Origin: Bin25 sp026709415
Lineage (GTDB): Bacteria > Bacteroidota > Bacteroidia > Flavobacteriales > Flavobacteriaceae
DNA: 64,000 nucleotides
Direction of reading: 5' to 3'
Assembly: GCA_965200045.1 (NCBI GenBank)
Contig: OZ241330.1
Location: 2,294,001-2,358,000, forward strand
Part shown: positions 55,416 through 64,000 of the stretch, one piece after another
Layout: the number at the start of each line of letters is the position of its first letter
How positions within the stretch are numbered: the stretch's first letter is position 1
Translations under genes and position numbers: made by a program
Notes under the pieces: model-generated
Databases searched by the model: none
What the model was told of the DNA's origin: nothing
Seen by the model: only the letters and a program-made list of their open reading frames with translations

Positions 55416-56819
55416 ATCTAGAGACCTTTGCACTAAAATTTCGACTTTCCGCTAAAATAGAGGATTTGGTCGAAAATTTCCTTCTTTTTATTTGACCATT
55501 GGTTTTTATCATTTTATTTTTGTATATTGTACGCGATAGGCAACATTTCAAATCTTTTCAATCCAAACAGATGAGTTTTTTCAATCCACATCAAGGGCGC
55601 AGCCAAACAAAAACCCAGCAGTTTTTCAATCAAATCAACGACATCATCGATTGGGGCCCCATCGAAGATTTATTAGTCGAAAGTGATCAATCAGGCAAAA
55701 AGCAACGAGGCCAAAAAGCCTATCATCCCATGGTGTTACTGAAAATGCCATTGATTTCGGTTTGGTTTCACCTCTCGGATGTTCGGACCGAAGAGTTCAT
55801 TAAAGACAGCATCAGTTTCACGGCTTTTTGTGGTTTAGACATGGAAGATGCGGTTCCTGATCATAGCACCTTGTCTCGCTTCCGTTCGGAGTTAACGGCC
55901 AAAAAGCTCGATCAAAAGATCATGGACGAAGTCAATCGGCAGCTCACCGAAAAGGCCGTGATCATTCAAGGCACGGCGGTGGTGGATGCCAGCATCACCA
56001 CGAGTCCTTTTACCCCCAAAAGCCAACCCAAGAAAATGGCTCAAGACCGAAAAGAAGACGAGCGTGAAGAGCCAGAACTTCAAGCTGAAGACCGTTATCA
56101 TGAGAAACAAGAAGAAGAGAGTCCCCATGCCGACCATGAAGCCCGTTGGTTCAAAAAAAGAAAAAAGACCTACTATGGGTACAAACGGCATATTGCCACG
56201 ACCGAAAAAGGCCTGATTCTGGGGGTCCATACGGTGACCGCCAATGAGCACGATCGCCAAGGTCTCCAGCCTTTGATGGAAGGCCTTTCGGTCGAAGAAC
56301 GACAACGAGTCTTGGCCGACAAGGGGTATAAATCAAAAGAGAATGACCAATTCTTAGAGGCCATGGGGAGTGAATCCTTGGTCATGGAAAAAGGCTATCG
56401 TCATAAGCCCTTCACCAAGCCACAAAAAGAACGAAACAAAGCCATCAGCAAAGAACGTTGGGTGGTGGAACAGACTTTCGGTGGATTGGCTCGCTGGTTC
56501 CACTGTCAGGTGACACGACTCAAGGGATTGGAGAAAGTCCATAACCAACCTGTTTTGGAGTCGATCGCCTACCATTGAAAGAGATCCCCCAGTATGATGG
56601 CTCTAATGCCAACATAGAAAGGGAGATGATGGAAAAAAGAAGCCCTCAAAGCCTGATTCGGCTCAAAAATGACCGAAAAATGAGCCAAAATCAGAGAAAT
56701 ATCGTGATTTTTTGGAAGAGAATCACATCGAATGAAAGACTCAATGGCTGAAAAGAAAAAATAATTTCCCCATCACACCCCATTTTTTTTGATTTTGCAT
56801 TATTCAAAGGTCTCATCTA
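55416..56819 (+). mobile_element. Complete IS5-type insertion sequence with 5-bp target duplication
   Basis: The ends are GAGACCTTTG (55421-55430) and its inverse CAAAGGTCTC (56805-56814), giving an element of 1394 bp. Flanking repeats ATCTA at 55416-55420 and 56815-56819 are a target-site duplication. It carries one intact transposase. Its preserved ends and higher GC than the surroundings suggest recent arrival. It lies between gyrB and asnB without breaking a gene. Confidence 0.85.
55571..56578 (+). CDS. IS5-family transposase (intact)
   Basis: 335 residues from the ATG at 55571 (MSFFNPHQGRSQTKTQQFF). The frame also opens 24 codons earlier without a good start. A DUF772-type N-terminus (GQKAYHPMVLLKMPLISVWF, PDHSTLSRFRSEL) precedes the DDE catalytic part: VVDASITTSPF (first Asp), TYYGYKRHIATTEKGLILG, VLADKGYKSKEN (second Asp) and ERWVVEQTFGGLARWFHC (Glu). 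A charged insert (about residues 150-205) separates the first Asp from the core. It should be functional and acts on the ends of its own element. Confidence 0.92.
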   Translation: MSFFNPHQGRSQTKTQQFFNQINDIIDWGPIEDLLVESDQSGKKQRGQKAYHPMVLLKMPLISVWFHLSDVRTEEFIKDSISFTAFCGLDMEDAVPDHSTLSRFRSELTAKKLDQKIMDEVNRQLTEKAVIIQGTAVVDASITTSPFTPKSQPKKMAQDRKEDEREEPELQAEDRYHEKQEEESPHADHEARWFKKRKKTYYGYKRHIATTEKGLILGVHTVTANEHDRQGLQPLMEGLSVEERQRVLADKGYKSKENDQFLEAMGSESLVMEKGYRHKPFTKPQKERNKAISKERWVVEQTFGGLARWFHCQVTRLKGLEKVHNQPVLESIAYH

Positions 56820-57363
56820 ATATTAGAGCTGCAACAATCCTCTAGTCTGTATTTAACGATCAGGACATTCTACTAATCCAATTGTCTGTAAATTTAATTT
56901 TGGCAAACGCATCTCTTGAGGTAAATCAACCTTAATACAAGGGATAGACCTGATAAGCTAATTCCACACAACATAGGTATAAGATCAAAAATATATTGTT
57001 GCTATTCCTTGAATGTGAAATTGGTCGGTTCATCAATTCGGTCAAAATTTGTATCGAAATATAAAAACCAACACCCCTAATACTAACACAAGTACGCGCT
57101 AGTCAAAAGAAAAACAAAATCCAAATGGATGGTCGGATTAATAGATTGATTCGTTATGCTTTTGGCTACTTGGATATCTCATTCCCAAAATAAACCTCTA
57201 AAAACGTGGTAAAGGAAGTAGGAGAATACTCTAATTTTTGGGACCTAAAATTGAACTTGATGAAAATCAAATTCAATCTTTGAGGTTTTTTCAATTCTTA
57301 AAATCCATTGATACTCTCGAACACATTTTGTGTCATCCTCTCATGGTCATATTCAGAAATAAC
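56820..57363. other. Intergenic region after the IS, before asnB 3' end
   Basis: About 540 bp, AT-rich, between the IS target site and the convergent end of asnB. I see no gene, repeat or promoter that I can support. Confidence 0.45.
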
Positions 57364-59061
57364 CTAAACATCAGTCACTTCAATTGGCTTTTGAGTTTTA
57401 TAAGCATACTCATGAACTTTATCAATAGCGCGACCACTTGGTTCGTTTTGGTTTTGAAGTTTTTCGCTCCACTTAAGCGCTGTTTCTGTACTGCATGCTA
57501 CCGATGGTATTGAAGGTACCGTCAAAGCTGCTTGGACGCTAGGAAAATGTGACTCAAAAATATTTCGATAATAATATTCTTCTTTGTTTCTTGGTGTTTG
57601 TACAGGAAACCTATAACGTGCATTTTCCATCATTTCATTTGAGATTGAAGATTCAACCAACTCTTTTAGTGTATCAATCCAATTGTATCCTACTCCATCA
57701 GAAAATTGTTCCTTTTGTCTCCAAACAACATCACTTGGTAGATAATCTTCAAAAGCTTTTCTCAGCACCCACTTTTCCATGCGATTATCGTCTATCATTT
57801 TATCCCTTGGATTGATTTTCATGGCGAGATCCATAAACTGTTTATCCAAAAATGGAACCCTCCCTTCTATACCCCAAGCTGCTAGAGATTTGTTTGCCCT
57901 CAAACAATCATATAAATGTAATTTTTGGATTTTACGGACGGTTTCTTCATGAAACTCTTTGGCGTTAGGCGCTAAATGAAAATATAAATACCCCCCAAAG
58001 ATTTCATCGGCTCCTTCACCAGAAAGCACCATTTTGATTCCTAAAGCTTTAATAGCTCTCGCCATAAGGTACATGGGAGTAGAGGCTCGAACAGTGGTAA
58101 TATCATAAGTTTCTAAATGATAAATCACTTGTCGGACGGCATCAAGACCTTCTTGTATTGTGAATTCAATTTGATGGTGAATCGTATCGATATGGTCGGC
58201 AACTTTTTGCGCCGCCTCTAAGTCTGGAGATCCTTTGAGACCAACCGAAAAAGAGTGCAATTGAGGCCACCAAGCTGGTTTTTTGTCTTCAGATTCAACT
58301 CGTTTGGCTGAAAACTTTTTGGCCAATGCCGAAATAATGGAAGAATCCAATCCCCCTGATAAAAGGACTCCATATGGAACATCGCTCATCAATTGTCGGT
58401 GCACAGCATCTGAAAGTCCATCGTGAATTTTTTTTATTGAGGTTGGATTGTTTTCTACTTCTTTGAAATCAACCCATTTGGGTTGGTACCATGGAGTTGT
58501 CTTTCCTTCAATATTATCGATATAACATCCCGGTGGAAAATTTTTGATCTGAGTGCAAATCCCTTCAAGGGCTTTCAACTCTGAAGCTATATAAAAGGAG
58601 CCTTGGTTATCCCAGCCATAATATAAAGGGACAACACCAACATGGTCTCGAGCAATCAAAAACTTTTTTTCTTTGGTATCATAAAGGGCAAAACTGAATA
58701 TACCATTAAGCTTTTCAATAAACGAATTACCAAATTGTTCATACAAAGCGATAATAACCTCACAATCCGAAGCCGTAGTGAATGGATAGTCTTTACAATA
58801 TTGCTGTTTTAATTCAAGATGGTTATAAATTTCACCATTGGCGGCCAAAACATAGCGTTGATCTCTTCCATAAAGAGGTTGTTTTCCTGACATGGGATCC
58901 ACAATAGCTAGCCGTTCATGTGCAAAGACTATCTTTTGATTATCATAAATTCCACTCCAATCTGGACCTCGGTGCCGGACACAAGCCACCATATCAAGTA
59001 TTTGTTGCCTCATTTGAAGCCTTTCTTGTTTGTAATCAAAAACACATACAATGCCACACAT
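57364..59061 (-). CDS. asnB: Glutamine-hydrolysing asparagine synthetase
   Basis: 565 residues. Cys2 is the glutaminase nucleophile (MCGIVCVFDYKQ). The N-terminal Ntn domain carries RHRGPDWSGIY and AANGEIYNHLEL. The synthetase domain has the PP-loop VLLSGGLDSSIISALA and KMVLSGEGADEIFGGYLYF. It converts aspartate, glutamine and ATP to asparagine. It follows the amidohydrolase gene by 41 nt on the same strand and may be co-transcribed with it. Confidence 0.95.
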   Translation of the reverse strand: MCGIVCVFDYKQERLQMRQQILDMVACVRHRGPDWSGIYDNQKIVFAHERLAIVDPMSGKQPLYGRDQRYVLAANGEIYNHLELKQQYCKDYPFTTASDCEVIIALYEQFGNSFIEKLNGIFSFALYDTKEKKFLIARDHVGVVPLYYGWDNQGSFYIASELKALEGICTQIKNFPPGCYIDNIEGKTTPWYQPKWVDFKEVENNPTSIKKIHDGLSDAVHRQLMSDVPYGVLLSGGLDSSIISALAKKFSAKRVESEDKKPAWWPQLHSFSVGLKGSPDLEAAQKVADHIDTIHHQIEFTIQEGLDAVRQVIYHLETYDITTVRASTPMYLMARAIKALGIKMVLSGEGADEIFGGYLYFHLAPNAKEFHEETVRKIQKLHLYDCLRANKSLAAWGIEGRVPFLDKQFMDLAMKINPRDKMIDDNRMEKWVLRKAFEDYLPSDVVWRQKEQFSDGVGYNWIDTLKELVESSISNEMMENARYRFPVQTPRNKEEYYYRNIFESHFPSVQAALTVPSIPSVACSTETALKWSEKLQNQNEPSGRAIDKVHEYAYKTQKPIEVTDV

Positions 59062-59102
59062 TGGTTTTTACTAATAAAAATTAATTATTAACGACTGATA
59101 AT

Positions 59103-60773
59103 TCAATCGGAAAATCGATTACTGAATACTATTTTTCCATCTAAAAAGGTGGCAACCACTCTTGTATTGAGTACAGCAGACCAATCCACTAACATGATAT
59201 CTTTATCCAATATGATAAAATCAGCAGATTTTCCAACTTCAATACTTCCCTTTCTTTCTTCTTCAAAATTGGCATGGGCACCCCAATATGTCATGCCTTT
59301 TAAAGCTTCTTCTCGATTCAGTGAATCTTGTTTTTGAAAACCTTGCGGAGGATACCCATACATATCTTGTCTGGCGACAGCAGCCACAAAAGTTTTAAAA
59401 GGAGAAACGTCTTCAACAGGAAAATCTGTACCGAGAGCAATACTTCCTGATCTTTCTAGTAATCTTTTATAAGCATATGCCCCTTCCATTCGTTGAGGAC
59501 CAATTCGTTGTTCTGCCCAGTACATATCACTAGTTGCGTGGGTTGGTTGAACCGATGGAATAATTCTGTAATCATATAGATTGACATCATTGGTATCGAT
59601 GATTTGAGCATGTTCAATGCGCCAACGTGGATCTTTGGCAAAAAATAATGCGTTTCTATATGCTTTTAGCACTTCAAAGTGAGCCAAATCTCCAATGGCG
59701 TGGGTATTCATTTGAAAAATTTCCGATTTGGCGATACGAAAGGCTAACTGCTGTAGCGCTTCAACGTCCGTAACGAAAACACCCCGATGATCATCATCTG
59801 AATAATTTTCTTTTAGGGCAGCGCCTCTTGATCCCAAAGCCCCATCAGCATACACTTTAACACTTCTGACATTTAATTTATCAGTAACGATTATACCACG
59901 TTGATCTAGAAAATAATTGAGATTTTCTTCCGTATTAGAAATCATGGCATAAATCTTTATCTCCAACTCTTTTGAATCATGCAAGTCTTTGATCAAGAGA
60001 ATATCCTCCTTATCTAATCCGGCCTCACTAACTGTAGTTATTCCATATGAAAAACAAATTTCTTCAGCCTTTTTTAAGGCTTCAATTTTATCTTCTTCTG
60101 TGGCTTTTGGAATAATGGCATCTACCAAATTCATAGCACCATCAATTAAAACGCCTGTGGGTTGATTCAAATCATCTTTGATGATAATCCCATTTTCAAC
60201 TTCAGTTGCAGAGTCAATCCCCGCTTTATCTATAGCCTTTTGATTCACTAATAGAGCATGACCATCAATTCGTCTAAGGATAATAGGAATATCTGGAAAT
60301 AGAGAATCTAACACGTGTCTAGTCGGAAGTTCTTTCAAGGGCCAGTCATTTTGATCCCATCCTCTTCCTTGAATGATTTGTAATTCTGGATTCGCCTCTT
60401 TGTAGGCTTTTAGCATTTCAATCATTTCATCAAAACTCTTTGAGTTGGTCAGATCTAATTGATTTTGCAATAATCCAAGCGCTAGAAAATGAGCGTGCGA
60501 ATCAATAAACCCAGGATAAATAGGAAGACCTTTGGCATCGAGTTCCCCCCGAGCTGTATATTGATTTAAAATTTCATCATCTGTCCCCACTGCTATTATG
60601 ATACCATTATCAATTGCCATGGCTTGAGCAACGCTATTTTCTTCATCAACTGTATATATCGTGGCACTATGTATAATGGTATCAACCTTATTACCACAAG
60701 AGAAAAACAATCCACTAGAGATGATCAAAATAACTGATATACGAGACATGCTCATTGGCAACAGACTAGACAT
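59103..60773 (-). CDS. Amidohydrolase family 3 lipoprotein (YtcJ-like)
   Basis: 556 residues from the ATG at 60773; later methionines near residue 9 are possible. A lipoprotein signal ends SSGLFFSCG. The metal-dependent amidohydrolase motifs are YPGFIDSHAHFLALG, RRIDGHALLVN, VYADGALGSRGA, NTHAIGD, WRIEHAQ and ALGTDFPVED. Members deacylate N-acyl or formamide-type compounds; the substrate here is open. It is predicted to be exported and membrane-anchored, and it lies upstream of asnB. Confidence 0.9.
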   Translation of the reverse strand: MSSLLPMSMSRISVILIISSGLFFSCGNKVDTIIHSATIYTVDEENSVAQAMAIDNGIIIAVGTDDEILNQYTARGELDAKGLPIYPGFIDSHAHFLALGLLQNQLDLTNSKSFDEMIEMLKAYKEANPELQIIQGRGWDQNDWPLKELPTRHVLDSLFPDIPIILRRIDGHALLVNQKAIDKAGIDSATEVENGIIIKDDLNQPTGVLIDGAMNLVDAIIPKATEEDKIEALKKAEEICFSYGITTVSEAGLDKEDILLIKDLHDSKELEIKIYAMISNTEENLNYFLDQRGIIVTDKLNVRSVKVYADGALGSRGAALKENYSDDDHRGVFVTDVEALQQLAFRIAKSEIFQMNTHAIGDLAHFEVLKAYRNALFFAKDPRWRIEHAQIIDTNDVNLYDYRIIPSVQPTHATSDMYWAEQRIGPQRMEGAYAYKRLLERSGSIALGTDFPVEDVSPFKTFVAAVARQDMYGYPPQGFQKQDSLNREEALKGMTYWGAHANFEEERKGSIEVGKSADFIILDKDIMLVDWSAVLNTRVVATFLDGKIVFSNRFSD

Positions 60774-60807
60774 CAAGTAACAATTAAGCCTTCATTCAAA
60801 ATCGCAA

Positions 60808-60815
60808 CAAATTTA
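60808..60815 (-). promoter_or_regulatory. Putative -7 element for amidohydrolase/asnB
   Basis: The minus strand reads TAAATTTG, a perfect TAnnTTTG match, ending 34 nt before the amidohydrolase ATG. A TTT about 18 nt upstream is a weak -33. Confidence 0.5.
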
Positions 60816-61003
60816 ATCAAACTAAAGCGAGCTAAATGATTAAAATTTTGGCAATTGATCTAGCATTTTAACTTTTGAATTCATCCTAATTACACAGATT
60901 TTCATTCCTGATATACCTGGTTCACATGTATCAATTGAACCTAATAGACGAGATGACAACAGATGTTTATTGGGTTATACAAGAGTCAAATGATTCCATT
61001 AAT

Positions 61004-61011
61004 TAAATTTG
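61004..61011 (+). promoter_or_regulatory. Putative -7 element for ftsE
   Basis: TAAATTTG matches TAnnTTTG, 83 nt ahead of the ftsE ATG in the divergent spacer. No clear -33. Confidence 0.35.
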
Positions 61012-61094
61012 CCTTTTGCTACATCATTGAATATTCTATCAAGCAAAAGATCATGGTTCAAAAATAACTAACTGACATCAGTCAAGCCAATCAA

Positions 61095-61820
61095 ATGAAT
61101 AATCAAGTTTCTCCAGAGTCTAAACAAAGCATTGTCAAATTTGTCAATTGTCAAATTAACATTGACAATAATCAAGTGATTAACAATCTGAATTTTGAAA
61201 TCTATAGGGGTGAATTCGTTTTTCTTATTGGGCAAACTGGATCTGGAAAGTCTACATTGATGAAACTTATTTATGGTGATTTGCCGATCAAAAAAGGAAA
61301 TGCTAAGGTTGCAGGTTTTGATTTAAAAAAAATCAAAACCAAAGACATCCCTAAATTGAGAAGAAAGTTAGGCATTGTATTTCAGGATTTTAAACTATTG
61401 AATGATCGTAATATTTTTGAAAACCTTGCCTTTGTTTTAAGAGCAACGGGATGGAAATCTAAAAAGAAAATCAAGCATCGAGTTTTTCAAACTCTAAAAT
61501 TGGTCAATGTCGATGTGGATACCAAAAAATACCCCATCGAATTATCTGGTGGAGAACAACAACGAATTGCCATTGCTCGTGCTATATTGAATAGTCCTCA
61601 AATCATTATAGCCGATGAGCCAACTGGAAATTTAGACCCCACGACTTCGTTAGAACTAATGCGACTATTTGAAAAGCTACATCAAAACGGGATGACTATT
61701 TTGATGTCCACTCATAATTATAGTATGGTTTATAAGTTTCCTGGGAAAATCTATCGCCTTGAAAATAAAACTTTGGAAGAAGTAGTTACTAGAAGGATTC
61801 AAAAAAAATCATTCGATTGA
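61095..61820 (+). CDS. ftsE: Cell-division ABC transporter ATPase FtsE-like
   Basis: 241 residues. Walker A is IGQTGSGKSTLMKLIYG, Q-loop GIVFQDFKLLNDRNIFEN, signature ELSGGEQQRIAIARAIL, Walker B IIIADEPTGNLDP, and H-loop STHN. The KLLNDRNIFENLAFVLRATG segment is typical of FtsE. With FtsX it controls peptidoglycan hydrolases at the septum; ftsX is not adjacent. kdsA follows after 49 nt. Confidence 0.88.
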   Translation: MNNQVSPESKQSIVKFVNCQINIDNNQVINNLNFEIYRGEFVFLIGQTGSGKSTLMKLIYGDLPIKKGNAKVAGFDLKKIKTKDIPKLRRKLGIVFQDFKLLNDRNIFENLAFVLRATGWKSKKKIKHRVFQTLKLVNVDVDTKKYPIELSGGEQQRIAIARAILNSPQIIIADEPTGNLDPTTSLELMRLFEKLHQNGMTILMSTHNYSMVYKFPGKIYRLENKTLEEVVTRRIQKKSFD

Positions 61821-61869
61821 TCAACCTTCATTTGGCTGCTAAAGTTTTTTGCTTTTTGATGTATCACTG

Positions 61870-62691
61870 ATGGATTTTAAGTGTTTTTTAAATCAAAACC
61901 CTCAATCGTTTTTTTTAATTGCTGGTCCTTGTGCTATCGAAGATGAACCAACGGCTTTTCAAATTGCCCATCATGTTCACGGAGTATGTCAATCACTGGA
62001 TATCCCCTATATATTCAAAGGGAGTTTTAAAAAAGCCAACCGTACTAGAAAAGATAGTTTTACTGGTATTGGTGACTCCAAGGCTCTTCAAATCTTGCAA
62101 AACATCGGTCAAACACTAAAAATTCCTGTTTTAACAGACATTCACGAAACTATAGATGTCTCACTGGCTGCACAGTATGTCGATGTTTTACAGATACCTG
62201 CTTTTTTAGTTCGTCAAACTGACTTAATCGTTGCCGCTGCTAAAACCGGAAAAACAGTGAATCTCAAAAAGGGACAATTCATGGCTCCTGAAAACATGAA
62301 GTTTGCTGTTGAAAAAGTCACTGAGAGTGGAAATCCAAACGTTTTTATCACTGAACGAGGGACCCAATTTGGATATGGTGATTTAGTAGTTGATTTTCGA
62401 GGGATACCAACTATGAAATCATTTGCTCCAACGGTTATGGATATTACCCATAGTTTACAACGACCCAACACATTAGAAGGAGTTACTGGTGGATATCCTC
62501 ATTTAATTGAAACCATGGGACGAGCTGCTATAGCTGTTGGAGTTGATGGTGTTTTTTTAGAAACCCACCCTAATCCACCCATTGCAAAAAGCGATGGAAA
62601 AAACATGTTAAAACTCGATAAAGTTGAAACCATATTAAAACGGTTTGTCACAATCCACAAAACTATTGATTCGCTAAAATCACTTGATTAA
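61870..62691 (+). CDS. kdsA: 3-deoxy-8-phosphooctulonate synthase
   Basis: 273 residues from the ATG at 61870, the normal KdsA length; an in-frame TTG at 61849 is rejected. Motifs are FFLIAGPCAIEDEPTAFQIA, FKGSFKKANRTRKDSFTGIG, VLTDIHE, QIPAFLVRQTDLIVAAAKTG, NVFITERGTQFGYGDLVVDF and LETHPNP. It condenses arabinose 5-phosphate with phosphoenolpyruvate to make Kdo-8-phosphate for the LPS core. Confidence 0.96.
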   Translation: MDFKCFLNQNPQSFFLIAGPCAIEDEPTAFQIAHHVHGVCQSLDIPYIFKGSFKKANRTRKDSFTGIGDSKALQILQNIGQTLKIPVLTDIHETIDVSLAAQYVDVLQIPAFLVRQTDLIVAAAKTGKTVNLKKGQFMAPENMKFAVEKVTESGNPNVFITERGTQFGYGDLVVDFRGIPTMKSFAPTVMDITHSLQRPNTLEGVTGGYPHLIETMGRAAIAVGVDGVFLETHPNPPIAKSDGKNMLKLDKVETILKRFVTIHKTIDSLKSLD

Positions 62692-62946
62692 TTCTCCTAT
62701 AAAGTAATTTAAAAAGTGAGTCGGCAATAAAAGTCTTGAGTTACTATTGAATTAATCAACAGCCCAATGAGGTTAGAAGAGGGTATTATTGATGTTTATG
62801 AGTTGAGTTTCAAAGTCCATTATGATCTAATTAGTCGCTCCTTAAAAACTCTTTTTTAGCGGTTCCAGTTCTATTATTTTGATGATCGAAGTTCTTTGAA
62901 CTGAACATAAAGCCCCTCTGAAAAAGTAAAAAAGAACATCCTGGAC

Positions 62947-64000
62947 TCATGGTTCCATGAATTTCTTCAAATGCCACCCTGTCGCAGCCAAATAGGCATT
63001 CATCGTTGGCGATGGGGCGCCCATCCGATCGTTTTCTTGCAGACGATGTTCTGTTTTGAGATGGCCAATCAGTGGCTCCATGGCCGCTCGGCGTCGGAAT
63101 TTTTTCCTCTTCTTGTGCTTTTGATAGGGGGTATCCCTTTTCAATGTTTTGCCTGGCATCGATAGCTTGGTCTCGCCTATTTGACGTTTTCCCCGACCGC
63201 CTCGGTCATCGATTAGTTCTTTGGGGGCTTGACCGACGATGGATTCTTGTGGTTCCAACAAGGGTTGGATGGTTTGGCTGTCATGAGGGTGGCCCTCAAA
63301 AGCACGGATCGCCGTGATGATCATGGTTGGGCCTCCCGTCGCCATCAGTCCCACTTGATTCCCCAATGCATCCATTTGATGAGCCTTGCCTTTGGCCATG
63401 CCAGCCGTGAATGGCTTGTGAATGGCAACCACTTTATTTTTATCGAATCGCTGTTGATCGATGACTCGTTGGTACCGATCTAGTTCTTTTTGGTACGGAC
63501 CTTTTTGTTGGGGAGCTCGTTTTCGTTCGAGTTCTCGGACTTGTCGGCCCGCTAAAGTCTTCCGTTTGGAGGTCGCTTTTTTGGCTTTTTGAGCTCGTCG
63601 AGGATGCTTGCCATGAAAGGTTGGACGCACCCGTTCTTTCGAGGCTTTGGCATCGGTCTATCTCTGTTTTATTTTTTCTTTTTTAGCAATCTTGTGGCAT
63701 TGATCGATGACCGTTTTGTTCCACTGGGCATCGGTCGGAAAGGTCCCATGGTTTCCTTGGACGGTCGTATCGGATAACACCATCGACGACTTCTTGATTT
63801 CCTTTTGATTCAAATGAACCGAGTAAGCAAAAATCTTTTCCACCCCTGCTGAGCCCATACGATCTCTAAAGTGACGCCCATCAGAAGGATCGCCAGGGGG
63901 TTGGTGTTTCATGACATCAGAACCCGTGAATTACGGCCTGTATGGGTTTTCAATCCATCGTTCCATGAGGATTTCATCGCCTCGATGGTCGAGTCGTTTC
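62947..64000 (-). pseudogene. IS transposase (IS5-like, Tnp/DDE) with two in-frame stops, cut by right edge
   Basis: A single minus-strand frame runs from the right edge to 62947. It reads LMERWIENPY, TAA at 63931-63933, then FTGSDV, HRPPGDPSD-like PPGDPSDGRHFRDRMG, VLSDTTVQGNHGTFPTDAQW and HKIAKKEKIKQR. After TAG at 63658-63660 come TFHGKHPRRAQKAKKA, AIHKPFTAGMAKGKAHQMD and a C-terminal AAMEPLIGHLKTEHRL. All parts are in the same frame, so two point mutations disabled it. It is a different transposase type from the intact element at 55.4 kb. Confidence 0.8.

Overview
The window looks like a chromosomal segment of a low-GC member of the Bacteroidota, most likely Flavobacteriia. The evidence is a SusC/SusD pair, a fused SecDF, a eukaryote-type NADP isocitrate dehydrogenase, the murQ - small membrane protein - thrS - infC - rpmI - rplT order, very AT-rich spacers, and several TAnnTTTG promoter elements typical of this phylum. 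Genus cannot be named from the sequence alone. I see no rRNA, tRNA or CRISPR array.

Layout. 1-8.5 kb: a glycan/sugar-uptake locus with a Tat-exported Gfo/Idh/MocA oxidoreductase (cut by the left edge), SusD and SusC on the minus strand, then a secreted ThuA-like protein and a DUF6807 lipoprotein on the plus strand. 8.7-14 kb: dapA, ligA, prmC and a lipoprotein sulfatase. 14.2-14.9 kb: an MNT/HEPN toxin-antitoxin pair whose HEPN gene is frameshifted. 15-23 kb: ribD, a thioesterase, dnaA, a low-molecular-weight phosphatase, trmD, an HtrA protease, dapF, an acetyltransferase and mltG. 23.3-24.2 kb is degenerate non-coding DNA. 24.3-36.2 kb: rplS, icd, murQ, thrS-infC-rpmI-rplT, two outer-membrane proteins, a 57-residue membrane protein, fumC and an acetyltransferase.

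36.2-40.3 kb is an accessory insertion of two tightly spaced genes: a PHP-phosphoesterase/SMC-like ATPase fusion and an AlbA_2/HATPase-like protein. This is the best candidate in the window for an undescribed defence-type module. secDF and mdh follow. 44.6-49.1 kb is a decayed mobile island: two direct copies of an ISL3-like element (one full-length but broken, one with an internal deletion) flank an orphan AAA ATPase whose 5' end is fused to the shorter copy, and next to it lies a TnpB element with a single in-frame TGA and 24-bp perfect inverted ends. 49.1-55.2 kb returns to housekeeping: queG, an M19 dipeptidase, ruvB and gyrB. A complete IS5-type element with a 5-bp target duplication sits at 55.4-56.8 kb. 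The window ends with asnB and an amidohydrolase, ftsE and kdsA, and a second IS transposase carrying two in-frame stops and running off the right edge.

Working together: dapA and dapF belong to the diaminopimelate pathway, and with murQ and mltG serve peptidoglycan turnover. rplS, rpmI, rplT, infC, thrS, prmC, trmD and queG serve translation. dnaA, ligA, gyrB and ruvB serve DNA replication and repair. icd, fumC and mdh are TCA-cycle enzymes. kdsA serves LPS core synthesis, and secDF and SusCD serve envelope transport.
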